Numbered from the stretch's first letter, positions 1-10,745 are shown. The stretch is DNA of 64,000 nt from Weissella koreensis KCTC 3621 (GCF_000277645.1 NZ_AKGG01000004.1:50603-114602); one strand, 5' to 3'. Program-made: numbers and translations. The notes: generated by a model from the letters alone, not told the origin.

Positions 1-2
1 TT

Positions 3-821
3 TTGGGACCAACAGGGGTTGGAAAAACTGAATTGGCAAAAGCATTGGCTGCAACAATGTTTGGCTCAGAAGATAATATGATTCGAGTTGATATGTCTGA
101 ATTTATGGAGTCATATTCAACAAGTCGTTTGATTGGATCAGCACCAGGATATGTGGGTTATGATGAAGGCGGACAGTTAACAGAAAAAGTTCGTCGAAAT
201 CCATATTCAGTTGTTTTATTAGATGAGGCGGAAAAAGCACATCCTGATATTTATAACTTAATGTTACAAGTCTTTGATGATGGTTATTTGACCGATTCAA
301 AGGGACGTAAGGTTGATTTTAGAAATACAATCATTATTATGACTTCTAATTTGGGAGCGACACGACTCCGTGATGAAAAGTCGGTTGGATTTGGGGCTGA
401 TAATAGCTTTGGTAATTTTGAAAAGATGAACAACGTCATGCGGAAGACTTTAAAAGAGACCTTCCGCCCTGAGTTCATCAATCGAATTGATGAAGTGGTG
501 GTCTTCCAATCTTTGGCTGAGTCAGAAGTTCAACAAATTGTTCGCTTGATGGCGGATCAAATGATTAAAAGAATTACCAATCAAGGCTTCAAGGTTAAAA
601 TGACGCCCGCAGCAATTTCAGTTGTGGCTAAAGCTGGATTTGATCCAGAATATGGGGCACGACCAATTCGTCGGGCTTTGCAAAACTTAGTTGAAGATCG
701 TTTGAGTGAAGAACTGTTAGCAGGAAAAATTACCGTCAATGATCAGGTAACTTTGGGTGCTAAGAAAGATGAAATTACCATCACTGTTAAACCGATGAAA
801 AAAGAAATGGTTAAAAATTAA
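3..821 (+). CDS. clpC: ClpC ATPase, C-terminal part (cut by window start)
   Basis: This is the second AAA+ module of a Clp/Hsp100 unfoldase that feeds substrates to ClpP. The frame is open to the window edge, so the TTG at 3 is an internal Leu and not a start. Visible motifs are Walker A GPTGVGKT, the pore-loop stretch around GYVGYDEGG, Walker B VVLLDEAEKAH, sensor-1 TSNLG, the FRPEFINRIDE box, and sensor-2 GARPIRR in the C-terminal D2-small domain. ClpC directly upstream of rpoB is the usual order in Lactobacillales, which favours ClpC over ClpE or ClpL. The N-domain and first ATPase module lie outside the window, so subfamily is inferred from context. Confidence 0.85.
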   Translation: MGPTGVGKTELAKALAATMFGSEDNMIRVDMSEFMESYSTSRLIGSAPGYVGYDEGGQLTEKVRRNPYSVVLLDEAEKAHPDIYNLMLQVFDDGYLTDSKGRKVDFRNTIIIMTSNLGATRLRDEKSVGFGADNSFGNFEKMNNVMRKTLKETFRPEFINRIDEVVVFQSLAESEVQQIVRLMADQMIKRITNQGFKVKMTPAAISVVAKAGFDPEYGARPIRRALQNLVEDRLSEELLAGKITVNDQVTLGAKKDEITITVKPMKKEMVKN

Positions 822-881
822 TAAGATTAAGTTAAATTGCTATCTGGTTTATTGAATTGGATTTGGTATAAGGGTAACAGG

Positions 882-910
882 TTGAAAAAAACAGTCAAAA
901 CTGTTATATT
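882..910 (+). promoter_or_regulatory. Sigma-A-type promoter upstream of rpoB
   Basis: TTGAAA at 882-887 and TATATT at 905-910 are separated by exactly 17 nt, in the 294-nt gap between clpC and rpoB. Transcription would start near 917, giving an rpoB leader of about 200 nt that contains the hairpin at 980-1021. Confidence 0.6.
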
Positions 911-979
911 TAGATTAGTTTAACTGTGTATTTAAAAAGTTATTTAGGAAATATTGTCCCCAAATGGCTTTATAGCAAG

Positions 980-1021
980 GATAATAGCGCTTTTGATAAA
1001 ATAAGCGTTATTATCTTTTTT
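980..1021 (+). terminator. Strong terminator hairpin inside the rpoB leader
   Basis: A 13-bp stem (980-992 with 1003-1015, one G-U pair) with a 10-nt loop is followed by six T. It lies downstream of the promoter at 882-910 and 95 nt before rpoB. It may therefore act as an attenuator for rpoBC as well as ending clpC transcription. GCGCTT recurs at 1022-1027, just after the T tract, and could compete for the 3' arm. Confidence 0.7.
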
Positions 1022-1073
1022 GCGCTTAAAAATGGGTGAAATACACGATTTGTAACTAAACAGTAATATTTCA

Positions 1074-1094
1074 TTTGGTGCACAGCAGACCAAA
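1074..1094 (+). promoter_or_regulatory. Small hairpin next to rpoB ribosome site
   Basis: TTTGGT (1074-1079) pairs with ACCAAA (1089-1094) around a 9-nt loop, 8 nt before the Shine-Dalgarno region. A conserved RNA called Lacto-rpoB is known upstream of rpoB in Lactobacillales. I cannot confirm from memory that this sequence matches that model. Confidence 0.3.
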
Positions 1095-1115
1095 ATTTAG
1101 AGTGAGGTGGAAAAC

Positions 1116-4100
1116 TTGGCAGAACATCATTTAGTTAAGTATGGTAAGCACCGAGTACGTCGTTCGTACGCACGGATTAAAGAAGTCTTGGACTTGCCAA
1201 ATTTGATTGCAATTCAAAAAGATTCCTATGACTGGTTTATGGATGAAGGATTGAGTGAGATATTTAACGATATTTTGCCAATTGAAGACTATCAAGGTAA
1301 GTTAACCCTTGAATTCGTTGACTACAGATTAAAGGATGAAAAATATAGTGTTGAAGAAGCTCGTATGCACGATGCTAATTATTCAGCACCCTTAGAAGTT
1401 ACGCTTCGTTTAACAAATCATGAAACGGGAGAAATTCAAGAAGATGTTGTCTTCTTTGGTGATTTCCCAAAGATGACGCCAAGTGGAACCTTCATTATTA
1501 ATGGAGCAGAGCGAGTAATCGTTTCACAACTTGTGCGTTCACCGGGTGTTTATTACAACGTTGAAAATGATAAAAACGGACGTCCTCGTTATGGAACTAC
1601 TTATATTCCATCACGTGGTGCTTGGTTGGAATATGAAACCGATGCCAAGGGACTTAGCTATGTTCGAATTGACCGAACACGTAAGTTGCCAGTTACTGAA
1701 TTAGTACGAGCATTGGGTTATGGATCAGACCATGAAGTTTTGCAAATCTTAGGAGATCAATATGATTCAATCAATTTGACTCTTGAAAAAGATGTGCACA
1801 AAGTTATGGAAGATTCACGAGTTGAAGAAGCTTTGAAGGACATCTTTGAAAAGTTGCGTCCAGGAGAGCCAACGACGGTTGATGCGTCACGAAATCTTTT
1901 GGTTGCTCGTTTCTTTGATCCAAAGCGTTATGATTTGGCTCCAGTTGGTCGTTATAAAATCAACAAAAAGTTGGCTATGGAGAACCGTTTGCTCGGTTTG
2001 ACTTTGGCAGAAACTTTGGCAGATCCTGAAACTGGTGAAGTAATTGCGCCAAAGGGAACGGTTGTTGATAAGAAGGTCTTAGGACAATTGAAGCCTTATC
2101 TTCAAAATCCTGATTTCAAGACTACAACTTATACACCATCTGATGATGCTGTTGTAAACACACCAATGACTTTGCAAACAATTTTGGTAATGGATCCAAA
2201 TGATCCTGAAAAGAACTTGCCAATTATTGGAAATGGTCAAATTGATCCAAAGGTTCGAACTATACAACCAGCTGATATCATCGCTGGAATGAATTATTTC
2301 TTAAACCTTTCATATGGAATTGGAAACGTTGACGATATTGATCACTTGGGAAATCGTCGTATTCGTCGAGTTGGAGAATTGCTCCAAAACACTTTCCGAA
2401 TCGGTTTGACCCGTATGGAACGTGTTGTTCGTGAACGAATGACTACTTTGGATCCTGAAACAGTGAAGCCACAACAATTGATTAATATTCGTCCAGTGGT
2501 TGCTTCAGTTAAGGAATTCTTCGGTTCATCACAACTTTCACAGTTCATGGACCAAACAAATCCTTTGGGTGAATTGACCAACAAGCGTCGTCTATCAGCC
2601 CTTGGACCTGGTGGTTTGACTCGTGATCGTGCTGGATATGAAGTTCGAGACGTGCATTATACGCACTATGGTCGAATGGATCCAATCGAAACGCCTGAAG
2701 GACCTAACATTGGGTTGATCAATTCTTTGGCAACCTATGGAAAAGTTAATAAATATGGATTTATTGAAACTCCATACCGTCGTGTTTCATGGTCTGATCA
2801 CAAAGTTACAGACCGTATTGACTTCTTGACGGCCGATGAAGAAGATAATTTCACCGTAGCACAAGGAAACTCAGTTTTGAATGAAGATGGTTCATTCGCT
2901 ACTGACACTGTTTTGGCTCGTCGTGGGGATGAAAACTTGGAAGTTTCAATTGACCAAGTCGATTACATGGACGTTTCACCTAAACAAATTGTAGCCGTAG
3001 CCACTGCTGCGATCCCATTCTTGGAAAACGATGACTCAAATCGTGCCTTGATGGGAGCCAACATGCAACGTCAAGCTGTGCCTTTGATCAAGCCCCATGC
3101 TCCATTAATTGGAACTGGAATTGAATATAAGGCCGCCCATGACGCGGGTGTTGCAATGATCGCAAGTAACGCCGGAACAGTTGAATATGTTGATGGTCGC
3201 GAAATTCGGATTCGTCGTGAAGATGGTTCACTAGATAACTATAAGTTGATGAAGTTCCGTCGTTCAAACGCCGGAAAGAATTATAACCAACGTCCAATCG
3301 TTAGTGTTGGAGATCATGTTGATGTTGATGAAGTTATTGCTGACGGTCCTTCAATGGAACAAGGTGAACTAGCTTTGGGACAAAATCCATTGATCGCCTT
3401 TATGACTTGGCAAGGATATAACTTTGAGGATGCCATCATTATTAACGAACGTTTGATTCGTGATGATGTCTATACTTCAATTCACATTGAGGAATATGAA
3501 TCAGAGGCTCGTGATACAAAACTTGGCCCTGAAGAATTCACACGTGAAATTCCAAATACTGGTGAAGACCAATTGAAGAATTTGGATGAAGATGGAACTA
3601 TCCGTATTGGAGCTGAAGTAGAAGATGGTGACATCTTGGTTGGAAAAGTTACACCAAAGGGTGTAACAGAACTTTCAGCTGAAGAACGTTTGTTGCATGC
3701 CATCTTCGGTGAGAAGGCTCGAGAAGTACGTGATACTTCATTGAAGGTTCCACACGGTGGGGGCGGAGTTGTTCAAGACGTCCGAGTCTTCACACGTGAA
3801 AACGGAGATGAATTGGCCCCTGGTGTTAACCGGATGGTTCGTGTTTATATCGCTCAACGTCGTAAGATTCAAGTTGGTGATAAGATGGCCGGTCGTCACG
3901 GAAACAAGGGAACAGTTTCAGTAATTGTTCCTTCAGAAGACATGCCATACATGCCAGATGGAACACCAATTGACATTATGTTGTCACCAATGGGTGTGCC
4001 TTCACGTATGAACATTGGACAAGTTTTGGAACTTCACTTAGGTATGGCTGCTCGTGAATTGGGTATCCATATTGCTTCACCTGTCTTTGACGGGGCGCGT

Positions 4101-4694
4101 GACTCAGATATTTGGGAAGCCGTAAAGGAAGCCGGATTACCAGCTGATGGAAAGTCAGTTTTGTATGATGGTCGTACTGGAGAAGCCTTTGATAAGCGTG
4201 TTTCTGTTGGAATCATGCATTATATGAAGTTAGCGCACATGTCAGAAGATAAGATCCACGCACGTTCAATCGGCCCTTACTCATTGGTTACACAACAACC
4301 TTTGGGTGGTAAGGCTCAATTTGGAGGACAGCGTTTCGGAGAAATGGAAGTTTGGGCCCTTGAAGCTTATGGGGCAGCACATACTTTGCAAGAAATTTTG
4401 ACTTATAAGTCCGACGACGTTATTGGTCGTGTTAAGACTTATGAAGCTATTGTTAAGGGTGAACAAATTCCTAAGCCTGGAGTGCCAGAATCATTCCGTG
4501 TGTTGGTGAAAGAATTACAATCACTTGGTTTGGATATGAAGGTTCTTGATATAAATCATCAAGAAATCGAGTTGCGGGATATGGATGAGGATGACACAGT
4601 CGTCAACATTGAAGTTGCAACAGCACAAGCTCAACGTTTAGCAAAGGAATTTGCAGATGAGGGCGACAAAAAAGACGTCCCAGCAGCAGATTAA
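1116..4694 (+). CDS. rpoB: RNA polymerase beta subunit
   Basis: Catalytic-core beta subunit of RNA polymerase, about 1192 aa, which is normal for the family. I chose TTG at 1116 because GAGGTGG (1104-1110) sits at ideal distance before it. A GTG at 1107 overlaps that ribosome site. The rifampicin pocket (about residues 470-540) is intact and reads [11 protein letters not shown], then [14 protein letters not shown]. Residue 489 is Asn (codon 2580-2582) where most bacteria have His526 (E. coli numbering), and [11 protein letters not shown] has Asp where E. coli has Cys. Conserved blocks near the C terminus, including [23 protein letters not shown], are complete. It is followed by rpoC after a 62-nt gap with no terminator, so the two are co-transcribed. 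Confidence 0.97.
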   Translation: MAEHHLVKYGKHRVRRSYARIKEVLDLPNLIAIQKDSYDWFMDEGLSEIFNDILPIEDYQGKLTLEFVDYRLKDEKYSVEEARMHDANYSAPLEVTLRLTNHETGEIQEDVVFFGDFPKMTPSGTFIINGAERVIVSQLVRSPGVYYNVENDKNGRPRYGTTYIPSRGAWLEYETDAKGLSYVRIDRTRKLPVTELVRALGYGSDHEVLQILGDQYDSINLTLEKDVHKVMEDSRVEEALKDIFEKLRPGEPTTVDASRNLLVARFFDPKRYDLAPVGRYKINKKLAMENRLLGLTLAETLADPETGEVIAPKGTVVDKKVLGQLKPYLQNPDFKTTTYTPSDDAVVNTPMTLQTILVMDPNDPEKNLPIIGNGQIDPKVRTIQPADIIAGMNYFLNLSYGIGNVDDIDHLGNRRIRRVGELLQNTFRIGLTRMERVVRERMTTLDPETVKPQQLINIRPVVASVKEFFGSSQLSQFMDQTNPLGELTNKRRLSALGPGGLTRDRAGYEVRDVHYTHYGRMDPIETPEGPNIGLINSLATYGKVNKYGFIETPYRRVSWSDHKVTDRIDFLTADEEDNFTVAQGNSVLNEDGSFATDTVLARRGDENLEVSIDQVDYMDVSPKQIVAVATAAIPFLENDDSNRALMGANMQRQAVPLIKPHAPLIGTGIEYKAAHDAGVAMIASNAGTVEYVDGREIRIRREDGSLDNYKLMKFRRSNAGKNYNQRPIVSVGDHVDVDEVIADGPSMEQGELALGQNPLIAFMTWQGYNFEDAIIINERLIRDDVYTSIHIEEYESEARDTKLGPEEFTREIPNTGEDQLKNLDEDGTIRIGAEVEDGDILVGKVTPKGVTELSAEERLLHAIFGEKAREVRDTSLKVPHGGGGVVQDVRVFTRENGDELAPGVNRMVRVYIAQRRKIQVGDKMAGRHGNKGTVSVIVPSEDMPYMPDGTPIDIMLSPMGVPSRMNIGQVLELHLGMAARELGIHIASPVFDGARDSDIWEAVKEAGLPADGKSVLYDGRTGEAFDKRVSVGIMHYMKLAHMSEDKIHARSIGPYSLVTQQPLGGKAQFGGQRFGEMEVWALEAYGAAHTLQEILTYKSDDVIGRVKTYEAIVKGEQIPKPGVPESFRVLVKELQSLGLDMKVLDINHQEIELRDMDEDDTVVNIEVATAQAQRLAKEFADEGDKKDVPAAD

Positions 4695-4756
4695 TTTAAT
4701 AAATAATGAGTTAAACCTCATATGAATATAAGGAATGATTGAAAGGGGTCAAAACA

Positions 4757-7700
4757 TTGATTGATGTCAATAAATTTGAAAGCATGCAAATCGGTTTGGC
4801 AAGTCCAGATAAGATTCGTAGCTGGTCTTATGGTGAGGTAAAAAAGCCTGAGACGATCAATTATCGAACACTTAAGCCTGAAAAAGATGGGTTGTTTGAT
4901 GAGAGAATTTTCGGACCAACTAAGGATTATGAATGTGCTTGTGGTAAATACAAGCGAATTCGTTATAAGGGAATTGTCTGTGATCGATGTGGTGTGGAAG
5001 TTACCTCATCAAAGGTTCGTCGCGAACGGATGGGTCACATTGAATTAGCCGCACCAGTTTCACATATCTGGTACTTCAAGGGTATTCCTTCACGTATGGG
5101 ATTAGTTCTTGATATGTCACCCCGTCAATTGGAAGAAGTAATTTATTTTGCTTCTTACGTTGTAACAGATGGTGGAGATACACCATTAGTTGCTAAGCAA
5201 TTGTTGTCAGAACGTGAATATCGTGACAATAAAGCTAGTTATGGAAACCGTTTCGAAGCCCAAATGGGAGCCGAAGCAATTCGTACATTGTTACAAAATG
5301 CTGATATGGAAGGCGAAGTTGAGCAGTTGAAGGCGGACTTGCGTGAAGCCACTGGTCAAAAGCGTATTCGTGCAGTTCGACGTTTGGATATCATTGAAGC
5401 CTTTGTAAAGTCAGGAAACAATCCTGATTGGATGGTTATGGATGTAATTCCAGTTATTCCACCTGATTTGCGTCCTATGGTTCAATTGGAAGGTGGCCGT
5501 TTTGCCACATCTGATTTGAATGATTTGTACCGACGGGTTATTAACCGAAATAATCGTTTGAAGCGTTTGTTAGAGTTGAACGCTCCTGGAATTATCGTAC
5601 AAAACGAAAAGCGTATGTTACAAGAAGCGGTTGATGCCTTGATCGATAACGGTCGTCGTGGTCGTCCCGTAACTGGACCAGGAAATCGTCCATTAAAGTC
5701 TTTGTCACATATGCTTAAGGGTAAGCAAGGACGTTTCCGTCAAAACTTGTTGGGAAAGCGTGTTGATTATTCTGGACGTTCAGTTATCGACGTTGGGCCT
5801 TTCTTGAAGATGAACCAAATGGGATTGCCAGTTCAAATGGCAATGGAACTTTTCCGTCCATTCATCATGAAAGAATTAGTTTCACGTGAATTAGCTGGCA
5901 ATATCCGAGCTGCTAAGCGTAAGATTGATCGCAAGGATGAAGACGTTATGGACGTTTTGGAGGACGTGATCAAAGAACATCCTGTTCTTTTGAACCGTGC
6001 CCCAACGTTGCACCGTTTGGGAATTCAAGCGTTCGAACCAGTTTTGGTTTCTGGTAAGGCAATGCGTTTGCATCCTTTGGTTACCGAAGCTTATAACGCC
6101 GATTTCGACGGGGACCAGATGGCCATTCACTTGCCATTGTCTGATGAAGCTCAAGCTGAAGCTCGTTTGTTGATGCTTGCTGCTGGCCACATCTTGGCAC
6201 CTAAGGATGGAAAGCCAATCGTTGCCCCATCACAGGACATGGTTATCGGAAACTACTACTTAACGACTGAAGAAGCTGGTCGTGAGGGTGAAGGAATGAT
6301 CTTTAGTGATCTTAACGAAGCCCAGACTGCTTTGCAAAACAAGTATGTTCACTTGCATACACGAGTGGGAGTTAAAACGTCTTCATTTGATGCTGCTAAG
6401 CCATTTACGGATGAACAACGTAGCAAGATTATGGTTACCACTGTTGGTAAGTTAATCTTTAATGATATCTTGCCAGTTGATTTTCCATATTTGAATGAAC
6501 CGACTGAAGATAACTTGAAGAAAATTGATGATAAGTTCTTCTTGGAACCAGGACAAGATATTCATGAATATATGAATAATACTCCTATCTATGGTGCCTT
6601 TAAGAAGGGTTACTTGTCAGATATTATTGCGGAAGTTTACAAGATCTATAAGGTTACAGAAACTTCACTACTATTGGACCGAATGAAGGACTTAGGTTAT
6701 GCTGAGTCAACTAAGTCTGGTTTGACAGTTGGGGTTGCCGACGTTACCGATTTGAAGGAAAAGCCTGAAATTATTGAAGCAGCCCATGCTAAGGTTGCAA
6801 CAGTTTCAAAGCAATTCCGTCGTGGTTTGATCACCGATGATGAGCGTTATACGCGTGTTATTGATATTTGGAACAAGGCTAAAGATGATATCACTGAAAA
6901 GCTGATTGAACACTTCGAACCAGATAATAACATCTTTATGATGTCAGATTCTGGAGCTCGTGGTAACATTTCTAACTTTACTCAATTGGCTGGAATGCGT
7001 GGATTGATGGCTGCTCCTAATGGAAAAATCATGGAATTGCCAATCATTGCCAACTTCCGTGAAGGTCTATCCGTTTTGGAAATGTTCTTCTCAACCCACG
7101 GAGCTCGTAAGGGAATGACCGATACGGCTTTGAAGACGGCCGATTCTGGATATTTGACTCGTCGTTTGGTCGACGTGGCCCAAGACGTTATTATTCGTGA
7201 ATTGGATTGTGATACTGATCGTGGACTTGACGTTTCAGCCATTATGAATGGAAATGAAACTATCGAACCATTGTATGATCGAGTACTTGGTCGTTATGCT
7301 CAAAAGACAGTTGTAAACCCTGAAACTGGGGATGTAATTGTTGCACATAACGGTTTGATCGATGAAAATATCGCCAAGGCAATTGATGCTGCAGGTGTTA
7401 AGACGGTTAATATTCGTTCAGCCTTTACTTGTAATACTGAACACGGTGTCTGTGTTCACTGTTATGGACGTAACATGGCTACTGGTGATGTGGTTGAAAT
7501 TGGTGAAGCCGTTGGTACGGTTGCTGCCCAATCAATCGGAGAACCTGGTACTCAATTGACAATGCGTACTTTCCACACAGGTGGAGTTGCCGGTGATGAT
7601 ATCACTCAGGGACTTCCTCGTGTGCAAGAAATCTTTGAAGCTCGTAACCCTAAGGGACAAGCTCAAATTTCTGAAGTATCAGGAATTATCGAATCAATTG

Positions 7701-8404
7701 AAGAAAATCCAGCTGATCGGACTAAGGAAGTTACTATTAAGGGCGAGACTGATACTCGTACTTATACTCTTCCAATGTCTGCACGTATGAAGTTTGCTGA
7801 AGGTGATCACATTCACCGTGGAAACACAATTAGTGAAGGATCAGCTGATCCAAAGGAAATTATCAAAGTTCGTGATACGATGGCAACGGAAAACTATATT
7901 GTTGAACAAATTCAACAAGTTTACCGGATGCAGGGAGTTGAAATTGGTGATAAGCACATCGAAGTTATGGCACGTCAAATGTTGCGTAAGGTTCGTGTGA
8001 TGGATCCAGGAGCAACTGAATTGTTGCCAGGAACTTTGCTTGATATCGCTCAATTCCGTGAGGCTAATGAGCCTGTTTTGAAGTCTGGTAAGTTACCAGC
8101 AACAGCTCGTCCAGTTTTGTTAGGAATTACGAAGGCCTCATTGGAGACCAATTCATTCCTTTCAGCGGCTTCCTTCCAAGAAACAACACGTGTCTTAACT
8201 GATGCTGCTATTCGTGGAAAGAATGATCCTTTGATCGGATTGAAAGAGAACGTTATTATTGGTAAGCTAATCCCAGCGGGAACTGGAATGCCAGAATATC
8301 GTTCAGTAAAACCAAAGCTTGATGCTGATCCAGTTGTTTCAACAACTGAAGAAGGGGCAAGTATTCCTTCAATTTCAGATATTGAAAATTCAATGAATTT
8401 GTAA
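4757..8404 (+). CDS. rpoC: RNA polymerase beta' subunit
   Basis: Catalytic beta' subunit, about 1215 aa. The start is TTG at 4757, preceded by AAAGGGGT (4742-4749). It gives [17 protein letters not shown], the usual N terminus in this order; an upstream in-frame TTG at 4739 precedes the ribosome site and is rejected. The first zinc site is [20 protein letters not shown] near residues 60-80. The catalytic loop [10 protein letters not shown] has its three Mg-binding aspartates at 449, 451 and 453. The second zinc cysteines lie in the CDTDRG and [13 protein letters not shown] region. It lacks the large insertion of proteobacterial RpoC, as expected for Firmicutes. Transcription ends at the hairpin at 8424-8456. 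Confidence 0.97.
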   Translation: MIDVNKFESMQIGLASPDKIRSWSYGEVKKPETINYRTLKPEKDGLFDERIFGPTKDYECACGKYKRIRYKGIVCDRCGVEVTSSKVRRERMGHIELAAPVSHIWYFKGIPSRMGLVLDMSPRQLEEVIYFASYVVTDGGDTPLVAKQLLSEREYRDNKASYGNRFEAQMGAEAIRTLLQNADMEGEVEQLKADLREATGQKRIRAVRRLDIIEAFVKSGNNPDWMVMDVIPVIPPDLRPMVQLEGGRFATSDLNDLYRRVINRNNRLKRLLELNAPGIIVQNEKRMLQEAVDALIDNGRRGRPVTGPGNRPLKSLSHMLKGKQGRFRQNLLGKRVDYSGRSVIDVGPFLKMNQMGLPVQMAMELFRPFIMKELVSRELAGNIRAAKRKIDRKDEDVMDVLEDVIKEHPVLLNRAPTLHRLGIQAFEPVLVSGKAMRLHPLVTEAYNADFDGDQMAIHLPLSDEAQAEARLLMLAAGHILAPKDGKPIVAPSQDMVIGNYYLTTEEAGREGEGMIFSDLNEAQTALQNKYVHLHTRVGVKTSSFDAAKPFTDEQRSKIMVTTVGKLIFNDILPVDFPYLNEPTEDNLKKIDDKFFLEPGQDIHEYMNNTPIYGAFKKGYLSDIIAEVYKIYKVTETSLLLDRMKDLGYAESTKSGLTVGVADVTDLKEKPEIIEAAHAKVATVSKQFRRGLITDDERYTRVIDIWNKAKDDITEKLIEHFEPDNNIFMMSDSGARGNISNFTQLAGMRGLMAAPNGKIMELPIIANFREGLSVLEMFFSTHGARKGMTDTALKTADSGYLTRRLVDVAQDVIIRELDCDTDRGLDVSAIMNGNETIEPLYDRVLGRYAQKTVVNPETGDVIVAHNGLIDENIAKAIDAAGVKTVNIRSAFTCNTEHGVCVHCYGRNMATGDVVEIGEAVGTVAAQSIGEPGTQLTMRTFHTGGVAGDDITQGLPRVQEIFEARNPKGQAQISEVSGIIESIEENPADRTKEVTIKGETDTRTYTLPMSARMKFAEGDHIHRGNTISEGSADPKEIIKVRDTMATENYIVEQIQQVYRMQGVEIGDKHIEVMARQMLRKVRVMDPGATELLPGTLLDIAQFREANEPVLKSGKLPATARPVLLGITKASLETNSFLSAASFQETTRVLTDAAIRGKNDPLIGLKENVIIGKLIPAGTGMPEYRSVKPKLDADPVVSTTEEGASIPSISDIENSMNL

Positions 8405-8423
8405 GAATTAAATTTGGTTAATA

Positions 8424-8456
8424 AAAAAGCCGAGACATTTTGTCTCGGCTTTTTTT
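8424..8456. terminator. Bidirectional terminator between rpoC and tpx
   Basis: GCCGAGACA (8429-8437) and TGTCTCGGC (8441-8449) form a perfect stem with a TTT loop. A-tract and T-tract flank the two sides, so it can end rpoC on the plus strand and tpx on the minus strand. Confidence 0.9.
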
Positions 8457-8488
8457 GTTTAAATAATTTTAATTCACATTGTATTTTT

Positions 8489-8974
8489 TTAGATATTTTT
8501 AAGTGCCTCAGTATAATTCGGTTCTTGTCCTTGATCATGTAAGATCTCTGAGTATTTAACCGTTCCATTGGGGTTAATAATCCAGACTGAACGTAAATCT
8601 AATTTTAATTCTGGAACATATAGCCCCATCGCGTCGCCAAAATCATGGGCAACATCAGATAGCATTTTCATATTTTCAACATTTTCGGCGGCACACCAAT
8701 TTGACTGCTCTTCCACAGTATTAGTTGAAATAGTTACGAAGTTAACATTAGGATGTTGATCAACAGTTTCATTGAAATGCTTAGTTTGTAAGCTGCAGAC
8801 GGAAGTATTGATATTAGGAACAACGCTAATTAATAAAGGTTTATCAATTAATAAATCTTGGGCTGAGATAGTTTGATTTTTGGCATCTACGACACTAAAA
8901 GTTGGAAGCTTCATACCCAGTTTAGGTTGATTTCCAGGGACTGTTACGGGTTCACCGTTAAAACTAAAAGTCAT
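8489..8974 (-). CDS. tpx: Thiol peroxidase Tpx
   Basis: Atypical 2-Cys peroxiredoxin of 161 aa that reduces hydrogen peroxide and alkyl peroxides with thioredoxin. The peroxidatic Cys60 lies in PNINTSVCSLQTKHFNE and the resolving Cys94 in NWCAAEN. This matches the Cys61/Cys95 pair of E. coli Tpx. GGAGG stands about 10 nt before the ATG on the minus strand. It is monocistronic: its own promoter is at 9028-9056, and it converges on rpoC at a shared terminator. In a catalase-poor lactic acid bacterium this is likely a main peroxide defence enzyme; that role is inferred. Confidence 0.93.
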   Translation of the reverse strand: MTFSFNGEPVTVPGNQPKLGMKLPTFSVVDAKNQTISAQDLLIDKPLLISVVPNINTSVCSLQTKHFNETVDQHPNVNFVTISTNTVEEQSNWCAAENVENMKMLSDVAHDFGDAMGLYVPELKLDLRSVWIINPNGTVKYSEILHDQGQEPNYTEALKNI

Positions 8975-9027
8975 AAAATTTATCCTCCATTGATCCTGTG
9001 TTAAAAAGTAACGGAATGTATATGTCC

Positions 9028-9056
9028 ATCATACGTTAAAATAATAAATTCAACAA
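9028..9056 (-). promoter_or_regulatory. tpx promoter
   Basis: On the minus strand, TTGTTG (9051-9056) and TATGAT (9028-9033) are separated by 17 nt. They lie about 55 nt upstream of the tpx start codon. Confidence 0.6.
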
Positions 9057-9264
9057 ATATCTAATGGGTCATAGTATAATCGATAAAAATATATTTTGAT
9101 ATAAATAAAATGTATTTTTGAACTTTTTAAAGATGAAATTGATTAATATTTAGGCATAATAAAGTAAAAATTAAAGTTGCTAAAGGTCTAATTAATGTCA
9201 AAAAATTATAATGGTACATATTATTAATTTAATAAAAAAGCGAAATAAAGAAAGAGGATTTCAA

Positions 9265-9702
9265 ATGATAATTAAAAGTGGGATCGGTGCGAGTCAAGTT
9301 AATATGGACGCACTCTTAATTCGCGATATAGTTTTTATTGGTGAACAAGGAATTGATCCAGAGTTAGAACACGATCAAACTGACTATGAGCGAATTCATT
9401 ATGTGGGTTATTTGGATCAACAGCCTGTCGTTACTGGTCGGGTTAATGCCACTGATCAAACTTGGCATTTGGAACGGGTTGCTACTTTAAAGGACTATCG
9501 AGGGCAAGGAATGGCTAAAAATTTATTAGAATTTATTCTTAAAGAAGCCATGAATCAAAAGATCAAACTGGTTGAATTAGATGCACAAATGCCTGCGAAA
9601 CCATTTTATGCTAAATTAGGTTTTGAAGCATTTGGTGTGCCATTTTATGAAGCTGGATTAGAACATATCAAAATGCAAAAGAAATTAAAAATATCGTTAT
9701 AA
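9265..9702 (+). CDS. GNAT family N-acetyltransferase
   Basis: Small 145-aa acetyltransferase of the YjcF/ElaA-like type. The acetyl-CoA-binding motif A is seen in HLERVATLKDYRGQGMAKNLL, and PFYAKLGFEAFG is the usual C-terminal motif B region. The ATG at 9265 follows AAAGAGGA (9251-9258) at good spacing. An upstream in-frame ATG at 9211 has no ribosome site and would add an unrelated basic extension. The substrate cannot be told from sequence. It stands alone between tpx (divergent) and the deo genes and has its own terminator. Confidence 0.85.
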   Translation: MIIKSGIGASQVNMDALLIRDIVFIGEQGIDPELEHDQTDYERIHYVGYLDQQPVVTGRVNATDQTWHLERVATLKDYRGQGMAKNLLEFILKEAMNQKIKLVELDAQMPAKPFYAKLGFEAFGVPFYEAGLEHIKMQKKLKISL

Positions 9703-9711
9703 ACGTTCAAG

Positions 9712-9739
9712 AACCAGGACAATTTTGTTCTGGTTTTTT
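9712..9739 (+). terminator. Terminator after GNAT gene
   Basis: A ten-bp stem (9712-9721 with 9726-9735, one G-U) has a 4-nt loop and is followed by a T tract. Confidence 0.8.
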
Positions 9740-9776
9740 AATATCTATTATTTTTAATATAAAAAAACACAATTGG

Positions 9777-9805
9777 TTGTAAAACCTATTAAGGCATGCT
9801 AAAAT
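9777..9805 (+). promoter_or_regulatory. deo operon promoter
   Basis: TTGTAA (9777-9782) and TAAAAT (9800-9805) lie 17 nt apart. The predicted start site falls on the cre box that follows. Confidence 0.6.
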
Positions 9806-9811
9806 ATCAAA

Positions 9812-9825
9812 TGTAAGCGTTTACA
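9812..9825 (+). promoter_or_regulatory. cre site (CcpA) at deo promoter
   Basis: TGTAAGCGTTTACA is a perfect match to the cre consensus TGNAANCGNTNNCA and is itself a full palindrome. It covers the start-site region, a position that gives catabolite repression. Confidence 0.85.
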
Positions 9826-9840
9826 ATTAACAAAAAATAA

Positions 9841-9903
9841 ACGTCTGCGGGTTGGTAGTGAAGTGGCGAGGAGACTACCAGTGCTAGGGATTTGGGCATT
9901 CCT
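9841..9903 (+). ncRNA. Structured deoC leader RNA, class unknown
   Basis: The roughly 125-nt leader of deoC carries a perfect 7-bp stem, TGGTAGT (9853-9859) with ACTACCA (9874-9880), around a purine-rich 14-nt loop. A second hairpin follows, AGGGAT (9886-9891) with ATTCCT (9898-9903). A U-rich run follows near 9914-9923. It does not fit the purine, T-box, preQ1 or tetrahydrofolate riboswitch layouts that I know. Confidence 0.45.
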
Positions 9904-9940
9904 AAAAATAAAAATATTTTTTTGAAAGGTCGATATTATC

Positions 9941-10627
9941 ATGATGTCACTAACAAAGCACGAATTAGCAAAATATATGGATCACACTCTTTTGAAAGCT
10001 GACGCGACAAAAAAAGAGATCCAAGCCATTGTTGATGAGGCAAAGGAGTACGATTTTGCCTCAATCTGCGTGAACCCATATTGGGTTGCCTACGGAGCAG
10101 AAAAATTGAAGGATACAACAGTTAACGTATGTACAGTAATTGGATTTTCTTTGGGAGCTAATACTACGGCCGTTAAGGTTGCCGAAACTATTGATGCCAT
10201 TGAAAATGGTGCTACTGAAGTTGATATGGTGATCAATATTGGTGAACTTAAAGGCGGAAATGATGCCATGGTTACAGATGAAATTGCCCAATTGGCTAAG
10301 GCAGCTCATGATCGTGGTGCTATCTTAAAGGTTATCATCGAGACTGCTTTATTGACAGAAAAAGAGATTATTCGGGCATCCGAAGCAACTGTTAAAGGTG
10401 GAGCTGACTTTGTAAAGACTTCAACTGGCTTCTCAACAGCTGGTGCGAAATTAAAAGATGTTAAATTAATGCGTGAGACAGTGGGACCTAACTTTGGTGT
10501 GAAGGCTTCTGGTGGAATTCACTCGCGCCAGGAGGCGGATGACATGATCTTAGCTGGTGCTACGCGCTTAGGTGTTTCTGCATCAGTAGCTATTATGAAT
10601 GATGAAATTTCAAAAAGTAACTATTAA
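9941..10627 (+). CDS. deoC: Deoxyribose-phosphate aldolase
   Basis: Class I aldolase of 228 aa that splits 2-deoxyribose-5-phosphate into glyceraldehyde-3-phosphate and acetaldehyde. The TIM-barrel pattern is complete: [11 protein letters not shown] at the start, CVNPYWV near residue 42, and the Schiff-base Lys159 in [13 protein letters not shown]. The GVKASGGI phosphate site follows. The start is the first of two consecutive ATG codons, after GAAAGG at 9924-9929. It heads the nucleoside-catabolic set deoC-deoB-pdp-deoD. It is regulated by the cre box at 9812-9825 and possibly by its structured leader. Confidence 0.96.
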   Translation: MMSLTKHELAKYMDHTLLKADATKKEIQAIVDEAKEYDFASICVNPYWVAYGAEKLKDTTVNVCTVIGFSLGANTTAVKVAETIDAIENGATEVDMVINIGELKGGNDAMVTDEIAQLAKAAHDRGAILKVIIETALLTEKEIIRASEATVKGGADFVKTSTGFSTAGAKLKDVKLMRETVGPNFGVKASGGIHSRQEADDMILAGATRLGVSASVAIMNDEISKSNY

Positions 10628-10682
10628 AATTTAATTCGAAAATTGTGATGATAAGTTGCGATTATAAACGAAGGTAGTTATG

Positions 10683-10716
10683 CACCTGGATACTAATCGT
10701 GTCGAGGTGTTTTTTT
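10683..10716 (+). terminator. Intercistronic terminator between deoC and deoB
   Basis: CACCT (10683-10687) pairs with AGGTG (10705-10709), with a second inner helix, and is followed by seven T. It would reduce transcription of deoB, pdp and deoD relative to deoC unless a further promoter exists. I found no convincing one. Confidence 0.6.
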
Positions 10717-10745
10717 GATCGTTATTTTAGAAATGGGGTAGAAAC

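Noticed and set aside
8050..8568. 172-aa open frame on the minus strand over the rpoC end
   Set aside because: It is antisense to conserved rpoC codons, crosses the bidirectional terminator and has no ribosome site.
9841..9903. deoC leader as a purine riboswitch
   Set aside because: It lacks the P1/P2/P3 layout and the conserved junction bases that are clear in the xpt leader.
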